Source: Gammaproteobacteria bacterium (GTDB lineage Bacteria; Pseudomonadota; Gammaproteobacteria; Pseudomonadales; Azotimanducaceae). Taken from it: DNA of 64,000 nt. The stretch covers positions 1 to 64,000 of the forward strand of contig SMWF01000076.1 in NCBI GenBank assembly GCA_004357385.1, in the 5' to 3' direction. The notes under the pieces were generated by a model that was not told the origin of the DNA, made no database searches, and saw only the letters and a list, made by a program, of their open reading frames with translations. Made by a program: the position numbers and the translations under genes. Position 1 is the stretch's first letter, and each line of letters starts with the position of its first letter. This document shows positions 53,960 to 62,536 of the stretch, one piece after another.

Positions 53960-54634
53960 TCAGGATCCTGCGCGACGCTTCGCGGACTCCCTGTCCAGCG
54001 ATGTTAAAACGTCCTGGAAAGATCGACGCAGCTCTTTTTTCAACCAATCCAGAAGCTCGTCGGCGACCGCGGGATCACGGGTGAATCGATTGACCGCCAA
54101 CCCTTCCAGCAGGTACTGAGACAGGTTGTTGGCGCGCCTGAACTCTTCGGACATGGCCAGATCCGGAAACAACTCCCGGGTGGCTTCCAGGACCAGGCGA
54201 TCGAACTCTTCGATGGCCGGTATCATGGCCTCGAGCAGCTCGGGGTCGGTGCGCGCCGCTACCTGGAGCTCGTGGAACACCACGAACGCGGGCGTGTTGA
54301 GTTGGCTCCAGTATGCGTCGATTCCTTCTTCGACAAGACTGTGTTCAGCGCCTTCCTGGATGTCGCTCTCTTCGCGACGATACAGAGCGATCCGTTGCTC
54401 GTTGAGATGTCGAACGCTCGCTTTGATCAGCTCGGCGCGCGAGGGGAAGTGGTGAAGCATGGCACCGCGTGACACGCGGGCTTCGTTGGCAATCTTCTCG
54501 GTGGTGGTATTGTTGTAGCCGAACTCGTAGAAACACCTGATCGCCGCGTCCAGGATGGAGCGGCGCGTGTTCTGACTCTTCGTTTGTTGCCAGGTCTTGG
54601 GTAGATCATCTGGGTTGTCAGGAGCCTGCGCCAT
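53960..54634 (-). CDS. TetR family transcriptional regulator
   Basis: 224 residues. The N-terminal HTH is at about 22-68: SQNTRRSILDAAIRCFYEFG, then TTTEKIANEARVSRGAMLHHF. The all-helical ligand-binding C-terminal domain is at 75-210. ATG at 54634 follows GGAG with six-base spacing; the longer open frame is rejected. It is the first gene of the minus-strand cluster and faces ThuA on the plus strand across 45 bases, so it can control both directions. No clear operator palindrome is seen in that short gap. Confidence 0.88.
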   Translation of the reverse strand: MAQAPDNPDDLPKTWQQTKSQNTRRSILDAAIRCFYEFGYNNTTTEKIANEARVSRGAMLHHFPSRAELIKASVRHLNEQRIALYRREESDIQEGAEHSLVEEGIDAYWSQLNTPAFVVFHELQVAARTDPELLEAMIPAIEEFDRLVLEATRELFPDLAMSEEFRRANNLSQYLLEGLAVNRFTRDPAVADELLDWLKKELRRSFQDVLTSLDRESAKRRAGS

Positions 54635-54679
54635 GGGGTCTCCAGCAAGGATGACCGATAGATTGTAAGGGGTTAGCTT

Positions 54680-55504
54680 GTGGTCGACAAAGAAATCTTG
54701 GTGATCACCAAGGGTCATCCCTTCGAACGGGATGCGTTCTTCGACGTTTTCGATGCGATGGATGGGGTCAACTGGACCCACGTCGAGCAGCCTGCGGCAC
54801 AGGTGTTTTTCGATCCGGACCTCGCCAGCGCCTACGATGCGTTCGTTCTGTACGACATGCCGGGCATCGAATTCCGCGCGGCGGGCGGTCCGACATTTGC
54901 GGGTCCGAGCAGCGCGTTCGTGCGCAACTTCCGCCGCCTGCTGGAATCCGGATTCGGCTTCGTGTTCATGCACCACGCGATCGCAGGTTGGCCGGCCTGG
55001 CCGGAGTATGCGGAGATCATCGGCGGACGGTTCCTGTATATGCCGGCAAGTTTGCGCGGTGAACCCAGGCCCGATTCCGGCTATCGCCATTCGGTGACGC
55101 ATCGGGTGAGTACGGTGTCTGACCATCCGATTACGCGCGGCATACCCGCGTCCTTCGAGATCATCGACGAGTTGTATCTATCCGAGGTGTTTGAAGACAG
55201 CATCGAACCGCTGTTGGTGAGCGACCATGAATTCGTCCGTGACAACTTCTACTCGGCCACACTGGCGGTCCGGGATGGCCGTATGTTCGAAAACGAGGGG
55301 TGGGAACACCCTCCGGGGAGCAATGTGATTGGCTGGGTGAAGAACTACCTGAACAGCCCGATTGCGTACCTGCAATGTGGTGACGATCCGGTTGCGTACG
55401 CTAACGAGAACTTTCAGGCGCTGCTGCACAACGCGATCGACTGGGCCGGCGGCGAGGACGCACTGGAATGGGCGCGCGACCGGAATCGCGGGGAGGCGAA
55501 ATGA
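54680..55504 (+). CDS. ThuA-domain protein
   Basis: 274 residues of the class I glutamine-amidotransferase-like fold named after ThuA (trehalose utilisation). VFFDPDLASAYDAFVLYDMPG, GFGFVFMHHAIAGWPAWPEYA, GGRFLYMP, HPITRGIPASFEIIDELYLSE and the C-terminal NEKNFQALLHNAIDWAGG-type end are typical. The His-His (MHHA) is the conserved site. ThuA proteins occur in sugar catabolic clusters, with 3-keto sugars proposed as substrates. GTG start at 54680. It overlaps the sulfotransferase gene by four bases. Confidence 0.83.
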   Translation: MVDKEILVITKGHPFERDAFFDVFDAMDGVNWTHVEQPAAQVFFDPDLASAYDAFVLYDMPGIEFRAAGGPTFAGPSSAFVRNFRRLLESGFGFVFMHHAIAGWPAWPEYAEIIGGRFLYMPASLRGEPRPDSGYRHSVTHRVSTVSDHPITRGIPASFEIIDELYLSEVFEDSIEPLLVSDHEFVRDNFYSATLAVRDGRMFENEGWEHPPGSNVIGWVKNYLNSPIAYLQCGDDPVAYANENFQALLHNAIDWAGGEDALEWARDRNRGEAK

Positions 55505-56154
55505 CTATAGAGGTAATCGGTGCCGGTTTCGGCCGCACGGGAACCATGTCATTGAAGGTCGCGCTGGAACGCTTAGGTTATGTGAAGTGCTATCACATGA
55601 TCGAAGTGTTCGGTCACCGGGACCACATCCCGCTTTGGGCCGCCGCCCACCGCGGCGAATCCGTTGATTGGGACGCCCTCTACGAGGGCTATCGCGCGAC
55701 CGTCGATTGGCCCTCCTGCGACCGCTGGCGCGAACATGCGGACTACTACCCGGATGCCAAGGTCATCCTCAGCACCCGCGATCCCGAGCGTTGGCACGAA
55801 AGCGTCATGAGCACGATCTATCTGGGTTCTGCCATGGCTCGCGATTCGGACGATGAGAATACGCAGCGCTTTGGCCGCTGGGTGGACGAGATTATCTGGA
55901 CTGGCGTGTTCGAAGGCCGTGTCGAGGACAAGGATCACGCCATCGCGGTGTTCAAGGCCCATGAGGCGCGTGTCAAGGCGTCGCTTCCCGCCGACAGATT
56001 GCTGATATTCGAGGCGAGCGAGGGATGGGAGCCGCTGTGCGAGTTCCTTGGGCAAGAGGTTCCGGATGAGGACTACCCGCGGACCAACACGCGCAATGAC
56101 TTTCTCGCCAATACCGAAGATCGGCGCGCCCAGATCGAAGGCGGTGGCGAATGA
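55501..56154 (+). CDS. Sulfotransferase family protein (Sulfotransfer_4 type)
   Basis: 217 residues. The P-loop-like PAPS site GAGFGRTGTMSLKVAL near the N-terminus, followed by CYHMIEV, VDWPSCDRW, KVILSTRDPERWHES with conserved Arg/Ser, and RLLIFEASEGWEPLCEFLG, matches the Sulfotransfer_4 group. It would transfer sulfate from PAPS to a small acceptor, though some members have unknown activity. ATG overlaps the ThuA stop as ATGA, and the Zn-dehydrogenase overlaps its end the same way. Confidence 0.85.
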   Translation: MTIEVIGAGFGRTGTMSLKVALERLGYVKCYHMIEVFGHRDHIPLWAAAHRGESVDWDALYEGYRATVDWPSCDRWREHADYYPDAKVILSTRDPERWHESVMSTIYLGSAMARDSDDENTQRFGRWVDEIIWTGVFEGRVEDKDHAIAVFKAHEARVKASLPADRLLIFEASEGWEPLCEFLGQEVPDEDYPRTNTRNDFLANTEDRRAQIEGGGE

Positions 56155-57173
56155 AAGCGGCGCTCATGGAGAAAGGCCGCATCTGGGTAGACGACGTACC
56201 GGATCCAGTCCCGCTCGCCGGCGAACTGCTGGTGAAATCCCGTGCCTGCGGTATCTGTGGATCGGATTTGCATGCCGCGCGGTACACCGAGGAGTTTGTC
56301 GAAACCAGCCGTGAAGCGGGCGGTGCGTTCAAGCTGACGACATATGCACCCGTGGTGTTGGGCCACGAGTTCTGTGCGGAAGTTCTGGATCGAGGACCGG
56401 ATACCCCGGCAACCTTTAAGCCGGGTGATCTGGTCTGTTCGATTCCGGGGTTGCCCAGGGATCAGCTTCTGGGCGTAGGTTATTCGGAAGAGGCGCCCGG
56501 TGGATTCGGCGAGTACATGGTGTTGTCGGCCGCGCTCACCATCGCTGTTCCCGGGGGTACGCCCATCGAACATGCGGCGCTGACGGAACCCATGGCTGTG
56601 GGTTTGCACGCCGTGAACAAAGCGGCGCTCACAGGCCGTGAAGCGGCGCTGATTATAGGTTGTGGGCCGGTAGGGCTCGCCGTACTGATCTCGTTGAAAC
56701 ACTGTGGCATCGGCCCGATCATCGCCGCTGATTTTTCGACGACCCGGCGGCGCCTGGCCGAACAGTTGGGCGCGGATGTCTGCGTCGACCCGAGCGAGCA
56801 GTCGCCCTATGACACCGCCGATCTCAAACGACCGCACGATGTGGTGATCTTCGAGTGTGTGGGCGTTCCGGGAATGCTCGATCAGGTGTTCCTGTCGGCG
56901 CCGCGAAACGCACGCATCGTGGTCGTGGGAGTTTGCCTGCAGATGGACCATGCCCGGCCGTTGATTGCGATCAACAAGGAATTGTCGGTGCAGTACGTGC
57001 TTGGCTACAGCCTTGAGGAGTTTGCCGAAACGCTACGCCTGATCGCTGACGGTGAGTACCACGTCGCGCCGCTGATTACTGGACGAGTGCCGCTCGACGG
57101 CGTGGCGGCCGCCTTCGATGAGTTGGCGGATCCGGAACGCCACGCCAAGATTCTGGTCGAGCCCTGGGCCTGA
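56151..57173 (+). CDS. Zinc-binding medium-chain dehydrogenase
   Basis: 340 residues of MDR fold. CGICGSDLHAARY provides the catalytic zinc Cys, LGHEFCAEV the His-Glu, and IIGCGPVGLAVLISL the NAD site; the C-terminus has LDGVAAAFDELADPERHAKIL. The structural-zinc cysteines of sorbitol dehydrogenases are not obvious. Likely an alcohol, polyol or threonine-type dehydrogenase. It is coupled to the sulfotransferase by a four-base overlap and ends the plus-strand trio opposite the TetR cluster. Confidence 0.86.
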   Translation: MKAALMEKGRIWVDDVPDPVPLAGELLVKSRACGICGSDLHAARYTEEFVETSREAGGAFKLTTYAPVVLGHEFCAEVLDRGPDTPATFKPGDLVCSIPGLPRDQLLGVGYSEEAPGGFGEYMVLSAALTIAVPGGTPIEHAALTEPMAVGLHAVNKAALTGREAALIIGCGPVGLAVLISLKHCGIGPIIAADFSTTRRRLAEQLGADVCVDPSEQSPYDTADLKRPHDVVIFECVGVPGMLDQVFLSAPRNARIVVVGVCLQMDHARPLIAINKELSVQYVLGYSLEEFAETLRLIADGEYHVAPLITGRVPLDGVAAAFDELADPERHAKILVEPWA

Positions 57174-57193
57174 AACTCGCTCATGGCCGATAC

Positions 57194-58217
57194 TCATGTG
57201 CTGATGAGAGTGTCGACGGCCCGTTCAACCAGCGCCGCACCCACCCATGCAAGCGGCGGGATTACCACGTAAAACGCAGCGCGTGACACGGTGCGTAGAT
57301 CCATTGGCCAGGAAGGTTGGTCAGTGACGTAGGCGCGACGATCGAGCAGCGCATTGAGTCGATGCGTCGACGGTTGGTCGAGATCTCGGGAAGCGCTTGC
57401 GATCGCTTCATCAAGCGATGCGAGTTCGGCGCGCCTCGTCGCGATGATCGATCTCCGAACGCCCCGCATTGCCAGCACAGGCAGTGCGATTGCCACGGGT
57501 AAAGACACGGCGAATGCCCACATGTACTGTTCGGCCCGGAACTCGGTGTCCAGCGCTTGCAGCGGGGTCAACGCCAATCCACCCATGATCACCAGCAGGC
57601 CGAGAATGCCTGCCTGGGCGTAGGGGCGCAGCGTTTGCGGGCGGTACAGGTCGACCCGGGTGTAGCGCTCGCCGAGTACGCAGAACAGCCACGCGTTGTG
57701 GACCAGCAAGTAAGATGACGCGGGCCATCATCACCCACAGCATCATGTTCACGGCCGCCAGCGACAGATCGACCGGATTGGGTGGGGCGTCTCGGAACCC
57801 GAAAATAGTGACCACATCGATGTTCGCCAGCCCCACCAAAACACCCATGCCCGTCGCGATCCAGAGGCGAATCGGATCGAGGCGATTGAGGCGGGCGACC
57901 GAACCCGCCGAGTCGGTGGCCAGGACCGGCTTCAATGCCTCCAGGTGGCGCCGTACCCGGGTGGTGACGAAGGGGACCATGCCGATGATATAGCCGAGCA
58001 GAACAGGATAGGCGACGGCGAAACTCACCATCTGCCCGGTCGAAGCCCAGTAGGGTGGTGGGGTCGCGGCGTTGTAGGCGCCTGACCACCACAGCAGGAT
58101 CGCGGCGAGGCTCGCTGATCCCAGCCCCAACGTCACGGTGGGATACTGCAGACGCGTCGCCAGGCCAATTGGCCAGGGGGCAATGTCACGCCTCGACTGG
58201 TCTTCGTCGTCCATCAT
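57194..58217 (-). pseudogene. Integral membrane protein interrupted by a frameshift
   Basis: Two overlapping minus-strand frames join into one membrane protein: 58217 down to about 57710 encodes PWPIGLATRLQ and several hydrophobic helices, ending VMMARVIL; then the second frame continues LVHNAWLFCVLGERYTRVDLYRP to the stop at 57194. One surplus base near 57705-57712 (in TTACTTGCTGG of the coding strand) breaks the frame, since the span of 1,024 bases is 3n+1. Intact, it would have about 340 residues and 6-8 helices of unknown family. It may be a true mutation or a sequencing error. Confidence 0.6.
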
Positions 58218-58263
58218 TGCGAGTATAACCGTCGACCTGTTCGCGAACATTGGGGAGAACACG

Positions 58264-59367
58264 ATGGCTGAGGATGCGCTGGATTTTCTGATCAGTCGCG
58301 AGGACCTGCGCGAGACGACCTTCGAAGCGTCGAGCGTGGTCGAAGATTTTGGGCATGAGGATGCGGGTGTCCTGCTGAAAATCGACCAGTTCGCGCTGAC
58401 GGCCAACAACATTACCTATGCAGTGGCGGGTGATTCGATGGGTTATTGGCAGTTTTTCCCGGCGCGCGCGGGAATGGGGCGGGTGCCGGTGTGGGGTTTC
58501 GCGGACGTGCTCGAGTCAAAGGACTCCGCGATCGAGACAGGCGAACGATTGTATGGCTACCTGCCGATGTCCACCCACCTGGTCGTGCGCCCCGAGCGGG
58601 TTACCGAGCGCGGCTTCGTCGACGGCGCAGCCCATCGGGCCGCCTTGCCGCCGATCTACAATCAATACACAAGGCTGGCCCGGGATCCGACGTACGACCC
58701 TGCGGCGGAAGCGCAACAAGCGCTGTTCCGGCCCCTGTTTACGACCTCGTTCCTGCTCGATGACTTTCTTGCGGACAACGACTTCTTTGGTGCGGGTACC
58801 GTGCTGCTGACCAGCGCATCCAGTAAGACCTCCTATGGGCTGGCCCATCTGCTGCACAAGGATCGGGCTGAAACGTGTCGTGTTGTGGGGCTCACGGGCG
58901 CTGCAAACCGCGCCTTTGTCGAAGGGTTGGGCTGCTACGATCAGATAGTCAGCTACGATGAACTGGCCAACCTGACCGATGAACCCGCCGTGGTTGTCGA
59001 TATGGCCGGCAACGGTCAGATACTCAAAGCCCTGCATTACCATTTTCGGGACAACATGAAATACAGCTGTACGGTCGGTGCCACCCATTGGGAACAGCGC
59101 CGCTTGGGCGAGGACCTGCCCGGCGCCGTTCCGACGTTGTTCTTCGCTCCCGACCATGCACAGCGGCGGATCAAGGATCAGGGCGCCGACGACTTCCAGC
59201 AGAGCCTGGAGTTAGCATGGGGGGACTTCATGTCCGCGATCGGTGACGGCATAGAGGTAATCGAGGCGCGTGGCCGCGATGCGGTCGCGCAAACTTATGC
59301 CAAGGTGCTGGCGGGCGAGGTCAGCGCCGCGAGCGGCTACATGCTCTCGCTGTGGCCTCCTGAGTAG
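58264..59367 (+). CDS. DUF2855 family protein
   Basis: 367 residues resembling the medium-chain-reductase-like DUF2855 group: ISREDLRETTFE, QFALTANNITYAVAGD, GYWQFFPA, FRPLFTTSFLLDDFL, VLLTSASSKTSYGLAHLL in place of a nucleotide-binding loop, and VVVDMAGNGQILKALHYHF. Function unknown; the fold suggests an oxidoreductase-like cofactor site. ATG at 58264 is preceded by GGGGAGAAC. The stop codon lies inside a 12-bp tandem repeat. It diverges from the frameshifted membrane gene. Confidence 0.83.
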   Translation: MAEDALDFLISREDLRETTFEASSVVEDFGHEDAGVLLKIDQFALTANNITYAVAGDSMGYWQFFPARAGMGRVPVWGFADVLESKDSAIETGERLYGYLPMSTHLVVRPERVTERGFVDGAAHRAALPPIYNQYTRLARDPTYDPAAEAQQALFRPLFTTSFLLDDFLADNDFFGAGTVLLTSASSKTSYGLAHLLHKDRAETCRVVGLTGAANRAFVEGLGCYDQIVSYDELANLTDEPAVVVDMAGNGQILKALHYHFRDNMKYSCTVGATHWEQRRLGEDLPGAVPTLFFAPDHAQRRIKDQGADDFQQSLELAWGDFMSAIGDGIEVIEARGRDAVAQTYAKVLAGEVSAASGYMLSLWPPE

Positions 59368-59392
59368 ACTCCTGAGTCGCCTCCTGAGTAGA
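59357..59392 (+). repeat. Three 12-bp tandem repeats spanning a stop codon
   Basis: CTCCTGAGT plus three variable bases recurs at 59357, 59369 and 59381, exactly in phase. The first unit contains the DUF2855 stop TAG; the third carries a second in-frame TAG eight codons on. It is a recent tandem duplication of the last codons including the stop. Confidence 0.6.
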
Positions 59393-59399
59393 AGAGGCG

Positions 59400-60551
59400 C
59401 TACATCAGACCGTACAGCTGATTGAAGGCCTTGTGGGCGTTGGGATCGAGGTTCTTGTCTGCCAGCGCCGGATGGTCGGGCGCGAAGCGGTGCGGCCGGA
59501 ACAGGTAGCTGGCCTGCTCTCGCCCGAACGAGTTGACGAACGGATTGACCCACTCCCAGACGATCTCGCGGGTGCGGGTCACCTCGAACACCCGGCCTGA
59601 AGATCCTTCGCAGATCAGCGTGTTGCCGTTGGGCAGCCGTTCCGCGCCGGAAACGAAGGGGCTGAAAAAAGACAGGCTCGGATTGCCCTTGTACTCCCAC
59701 GCGATCTCGTTGGACTCGACGTCGATCTCGACCACGCGCGATTCAGGTGACCCTGATCCGCCGGAATGGTTGTCGAACACCAGGACGTTGCCGTTGTCCA
59801 GGAAGCGCGCATCGTGCTGGGCGTGGGTCTTATCGAACTTCCAGCGCAACTTGCGCGTTGTCTTATCGACAATGGAGACCCTGGAGTTGGCCGGTGACGA
59901 AAACAGCACGTCGCCCGCGTCGTTGGTGTCGAGACTGTTGGTGTGGGTCCACTCGATGCGATCGCCCAGGACGCCGACCGGGTCTTTGCTCGGGTCGAAC
60001 AGGGCGGCAACCTCGATCACATTGACCTCCTCGCCGCTCTGTGTCAGTTCGAAGATCACGTCGCTGAACATTCCCCGCTTGCGCCTCGGGTGTCGGCCGC
60101 CACGCACAGAGTTTGCCAACCCCTCGTCCAGTTCCACCCAGCGGGACAGCAGGATGTTGCCGTTGGCCAGAGGTTTCACGTCGTGATGTAGCATGTGATC
60201 GGTGTGTTCCCAGACGACTTCGCCCTCCCAGGTGTACTCCCTGAGCGTGTCGTACCCGCCGCCCATCCACATCACTCGCTGCTCCAGCGGCAGCGCCCAG
60301 AACTCCTTCGGTGAACCGGGTCGCTTACCTTTTTCGCGGCTGTCGCAGGTCAACAGCAGATGACCGTCGTTCAGGAGGCGGGCGTAGCTGGCCTCGACTC
60401 CCTCGGTGAACCAGCGATGTACGATCCGGCCACGCATGTCGAGCAGCAGCACGTCCTTGCCGCCCAGCGGCGTCAACAGCGTGTAACCCTTGAAGGAACG
60501 GCTCGGGTCGTGATGCGTCAAACCCAGCGCGCGAAACGGCGACCAGCCCAT
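59400..60551 (-). CDS. Arylsulfotransferase-like protein (ASST family)
   Basis: 383 residues of beta-propeller with repeated strand-turn blocks: GYTLLTPLGGKDVLLLDMRGRIVHRW, MLHHDVKPLANGNILLS, IEWTHTNSLDTNDAGDVLFS, KTHAQHDARFLDNGNVLVFDNH and ERLPNGNTLICEGSSGRVFEVT. The His-rich repeats match the PAPS-independent aryl-sulfate sulfotransferase family, which moves sulfate between phenols through a His. No signal peptide is visible, unlike classical periplasmic AssT. ATG at 60551. It follows the VOC gene by 11 bases. Confidence 0.82.
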   Translation of the reverse strand: MGWSPFRALGLTHHDPSRSFKGYTLLTPLGGKDVLLLDMRGRIVHRWFTEGVEASYARLLNDGHLLLTCDSREKGKRPGSPKEFWALPLEQRVMWMGGGYDTLREYTWEGEVVWEHTDHMLHHDVKPLANGNILLSRWVELDEGLANSVRGGRHPRRKRGMFSDVIFELTQSGEEVNVIEVAALFDPSKDPVGVLGDRIEWTHTNSLDTNDAGDVLFSSPANSRVSIVDKTTRKLRWKFDKTHAQHDARFLDNGNVLVFDNHSGGSGSPESRVVEIDVESNEIAWEYKGNPSLSFFSPFVSGAERLPNGNTLICEGSSGRVFEVTRTREIVWEWVNPFVNSFGREQASYLFRPHRFAPDHPALADKNLDPNAHKAFNQLYGLM

Positions 60552-60562
60552 CGGATTGGCGC

Positions 60563-61471
60563 TCAGATCGGTTGGACGCGGCCAGGAGGTCCCGATACCT
60601 GATCGGGACTTCCCGATACTCGATCGGGGGGTCCCAATACCCTATTGGGACTTCCCGACCAGGTCCAGGCGTAGCTGCTGCGGCTGACACCGAGCATTAC
60701 GCCACCCAGCGCGCGCGGGTGCACGAACAACCCGTTGGGGTCGTCGTCGCTGCCGGTCCAGTCGTCGGGTGCGAGCTCGATGAGACGTTCGCGGAGTCCT
60801 GGTAAGTCGTCGGTTTCCCCATAGCACATGTACATGGATGGGCCGAAGCGATTGAAATACCGGCCCATCGTTTTCTCCGCGTCCTGGGGGTGGATCGTTT
60901 CGATGCGATGCAGGGCCGTGGGGTCGAACAGGGTCAGATAGCCCGCGTAGCCGTAGGCGTCCGACGAGATTGGCACGAAATGCTCCTGTGTCAGCCCGAA
61001 CACTTCGGCGAACCGGCTGCACATGCCGTCCGGGTCGTCGGTCAGGTGCGTTGCTTCGTACAGGTTGGACATTAAGCCCACCGGATCTCGTGCCTCACAT
61101 CGAGACACCACCAGGTCCAGGCCAGGAATCCCGAGCGTGGCGGCGTCCAGGAACAGTTGCTCACCAAGATCGAGGGGCACAACGCCGCAGGCATCAAATC
61201 GGGTCCGAAGCGAATCCAGGTCATCGGTTGCGACCCCGGCGGCAAAAGGTCCGCCACGCCCGGCCGTCAGGTGTTCAGCAACAGGCCCCGGGCCGGTGGG
61301 TTGCAGGATTTCTACTTCGGCGTCGCCGACGCTGACCACCACGCGGGATGCCGCGAGCGCAGGCACCTCGTCGGAGCGATCGATGCGCGCATCGAGTAGC
61401 TCGACCCAGCGGTGCGCCACTGCGTCCGCGTTGGCTACAGCAATCAGGACCCGGTCGATTCGATTCAGCAT
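60563..61471 (-). CDS. VOC-family protein with in-frame repeat tail
   Basis: 302 residues. The first VOC half (MLNRIDRVLIAVANADAVAHRW) and the second (HLTDDPDGMCSRFAEVFGL) form a two-unit glyoxalase-like fold with metal-binding His and Glu positions in HRIETIHPQ and similar strands. The last ~30 residues are four copies of an (S/L)G(S/P)P(N/D/G)(R/Q)V heptad, encoded by 21-bp palindromic repeats at 60575-60658. The tail is probably disordered. Function unknown. Confidence 0.78.
   Translation of the reverse strand: MLNRIDRVLIAVANADAVAHRWVELLDARIDRSDEVPALAASRVVVSVGDAEVEILQPTGPGPVAEHLTAGRGGPFAAGVATDDLDSLRTRFDACGVVPLDLGEQLFLDAATLGIPGLDLVVSRCEARDPVGLMSNLYEATHLTDDPDGMCSRFAEVFGLTQEHFVPISSDAYGYAGYLTLFDPTALHRIETIHPQDAEKTMGRYFNRFGPSMYMCYGETDDLPGLRERLIELAPDDWTGSDDDPNGLFVHPRALGGVMLGVSRSSYAWTWSGSPNRVLGPPDRVSGSPDQVSGPPGRVQPI
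60575..60658. repeat. Four 21-bp palindromic repeats inside a coding sequence
   Basis: Three hairpins repeat with a 21-base period: GTCCCGAT/ATCGGGAC (60589-60609), CCCGAT/ATCGGG core (60610-60630) and GTCCCAAT/ATTGGGAC (60631-60651), each with a five-base loop. The third shows a compensatory G-C to A-T change in the stem. The array is in frame with the VOC protein and gives heptapeptides. Confidence 0.75.
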
Positions 61472-61498
61472 ATCTGTCCTCCCCTTCTACCAGGCAGA

Positions 61499-62536
61499 TT
61501 AAGGGTTACCGACCGAGCTCGCCAGGTCTTCGATCAAGGTCGCCGTCCGATCCCAACCCAGACAGGCGTCGGTAATGCTCTGGCCGAAAGTGAGCTCGGG
61601 CCCGGGTTCCTGGCGACCCTCGATGAGATGGCTCTCCAGCATCAGTGCGCGGATGGCCGTTTCGCCCGCATCGATCTGCGTTGTTATGTCCTTGACGACA
61701 TCGGCTTGGCGTAGGGGGTCTTTACCGCTGTTGGCGTGGGAGCAATCGATCATCAGCGCTTCGGGAAGCTCGGCGGCCGCGAGCAGCGCGCGGGCGTTGG
61801 CAACGTGAGTTGGTTGATAGTTGGGGCCGTCGCTGCCGCCGCGCAACACCAGATGCCCGAAGGGGTTGCCGGTGGTTTCGAGTATTGCGGGCGCGCCTTC
61901 CTTGGTGAGCGATGGGAACAGGTGGCGGGCCCGGGCGGCGAGGATGGCATCCACGGCTACCTGGATGTTGCCGTCGGTCCGGTTCTTGAATCCGACGGGA
62001 ACGGAAAGACCCGAGGCGAGCTCGCGGTGGACCTGGCTCTCCACCGTGCGGGCACCGATGGCTCCCCAACTGATCAGATCCGCGTAGAACTGGCCGATGG
62101 TGGTGTCCAGAAATTCGGTTCCCGCGGGTACGCCGAGCGCTGCGATATTCGCCAGCAGTTCGCGGGCCAGACGCAGACCCTTGTTGATGTGGTAAGAGCC
62201 GTCGATGTCGGGATCGTTGATCAACCCTTTCCAGCCCACCACGGTGCGCGGCTTCTCGAAGTACACGCGCATGACCAGCAACAGCCGATCAGAGACTCGA
62301 TCCGACAGATCCCGCAGTCGTTTCGCGTACTGGATTGCCGCCACGGGATCATGAATAGAGCACGGCCCAACCACCACCATGAGGCGCGTGTCGGTGCCGC
62401 TGAGAATCGCCTCGATCGCGCGTCGCGACCCATCGATGAAGCGAGCGGCTGAATCGCTCAGCGGAAACTCTTCGCGGAGAACCGCCGGCGCCAACAACGG
62501 GTGAACCCGGCTGATGCGCAGATCGTCAGTTTTCAT
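61499..62536 (-). CDS. 3-deoxy-7-phosphoheptulonate (DAHP) synthase, class I
   Basis: 345 residues of the AroF/AroG/AroH type, the first enzyme of the shikimate pathway, condensing PEP and erythrose-4-phosphate. Seen: MVVVGPCSIHDP (metal-binding Cys), VMRVYFEKPRT, GWKGLINDPDID, KNRTDGNIQVAVDA and MIDCSHANSGK, with the His and Asp ligands. Length is typical. Feedback specificity is not readable. Its ATG overlaps the end of the aquaporin gene by 11 bases, suggesting joint translation with arsenic-locus genes. Confidence 0.92.
   Translation of the reverse strand: MKTDDLRISRVHPLLAPAVLREEFPLSDSAARFIDGSRRAIEAILSGTDTRLMVVVGPCSIHDPVAAIQYAKRLRDLSDRVSDRLLLVMRVYFEKPRTVVGWKGLINDPDIDGSYHINKGLRLARELLANIAALGVPAGTEFLDTTIGQFYADLISWGAIGARTVESQVHRELASGLSVPVGFKNRTDGNIQVAVDAILAARARHLFPSLTKEGAPAILETTGNPFGHLVLRGGSDGPNYQPTHVANARALLAAAELPEALMIDCSHANSGKDPLRQADVVKDITTQIDAGETAIRALMLESHLIEGRQEPGPELTFGQSITDACLGWDRTATLIEDLASSVGNP

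Noticed and set aside
59357-60658. CRISPR array
   Set aside because: The repeats are 12 and 21 bases, contiguous without spacers, and lie in or next to coding sequence; no cas genes.
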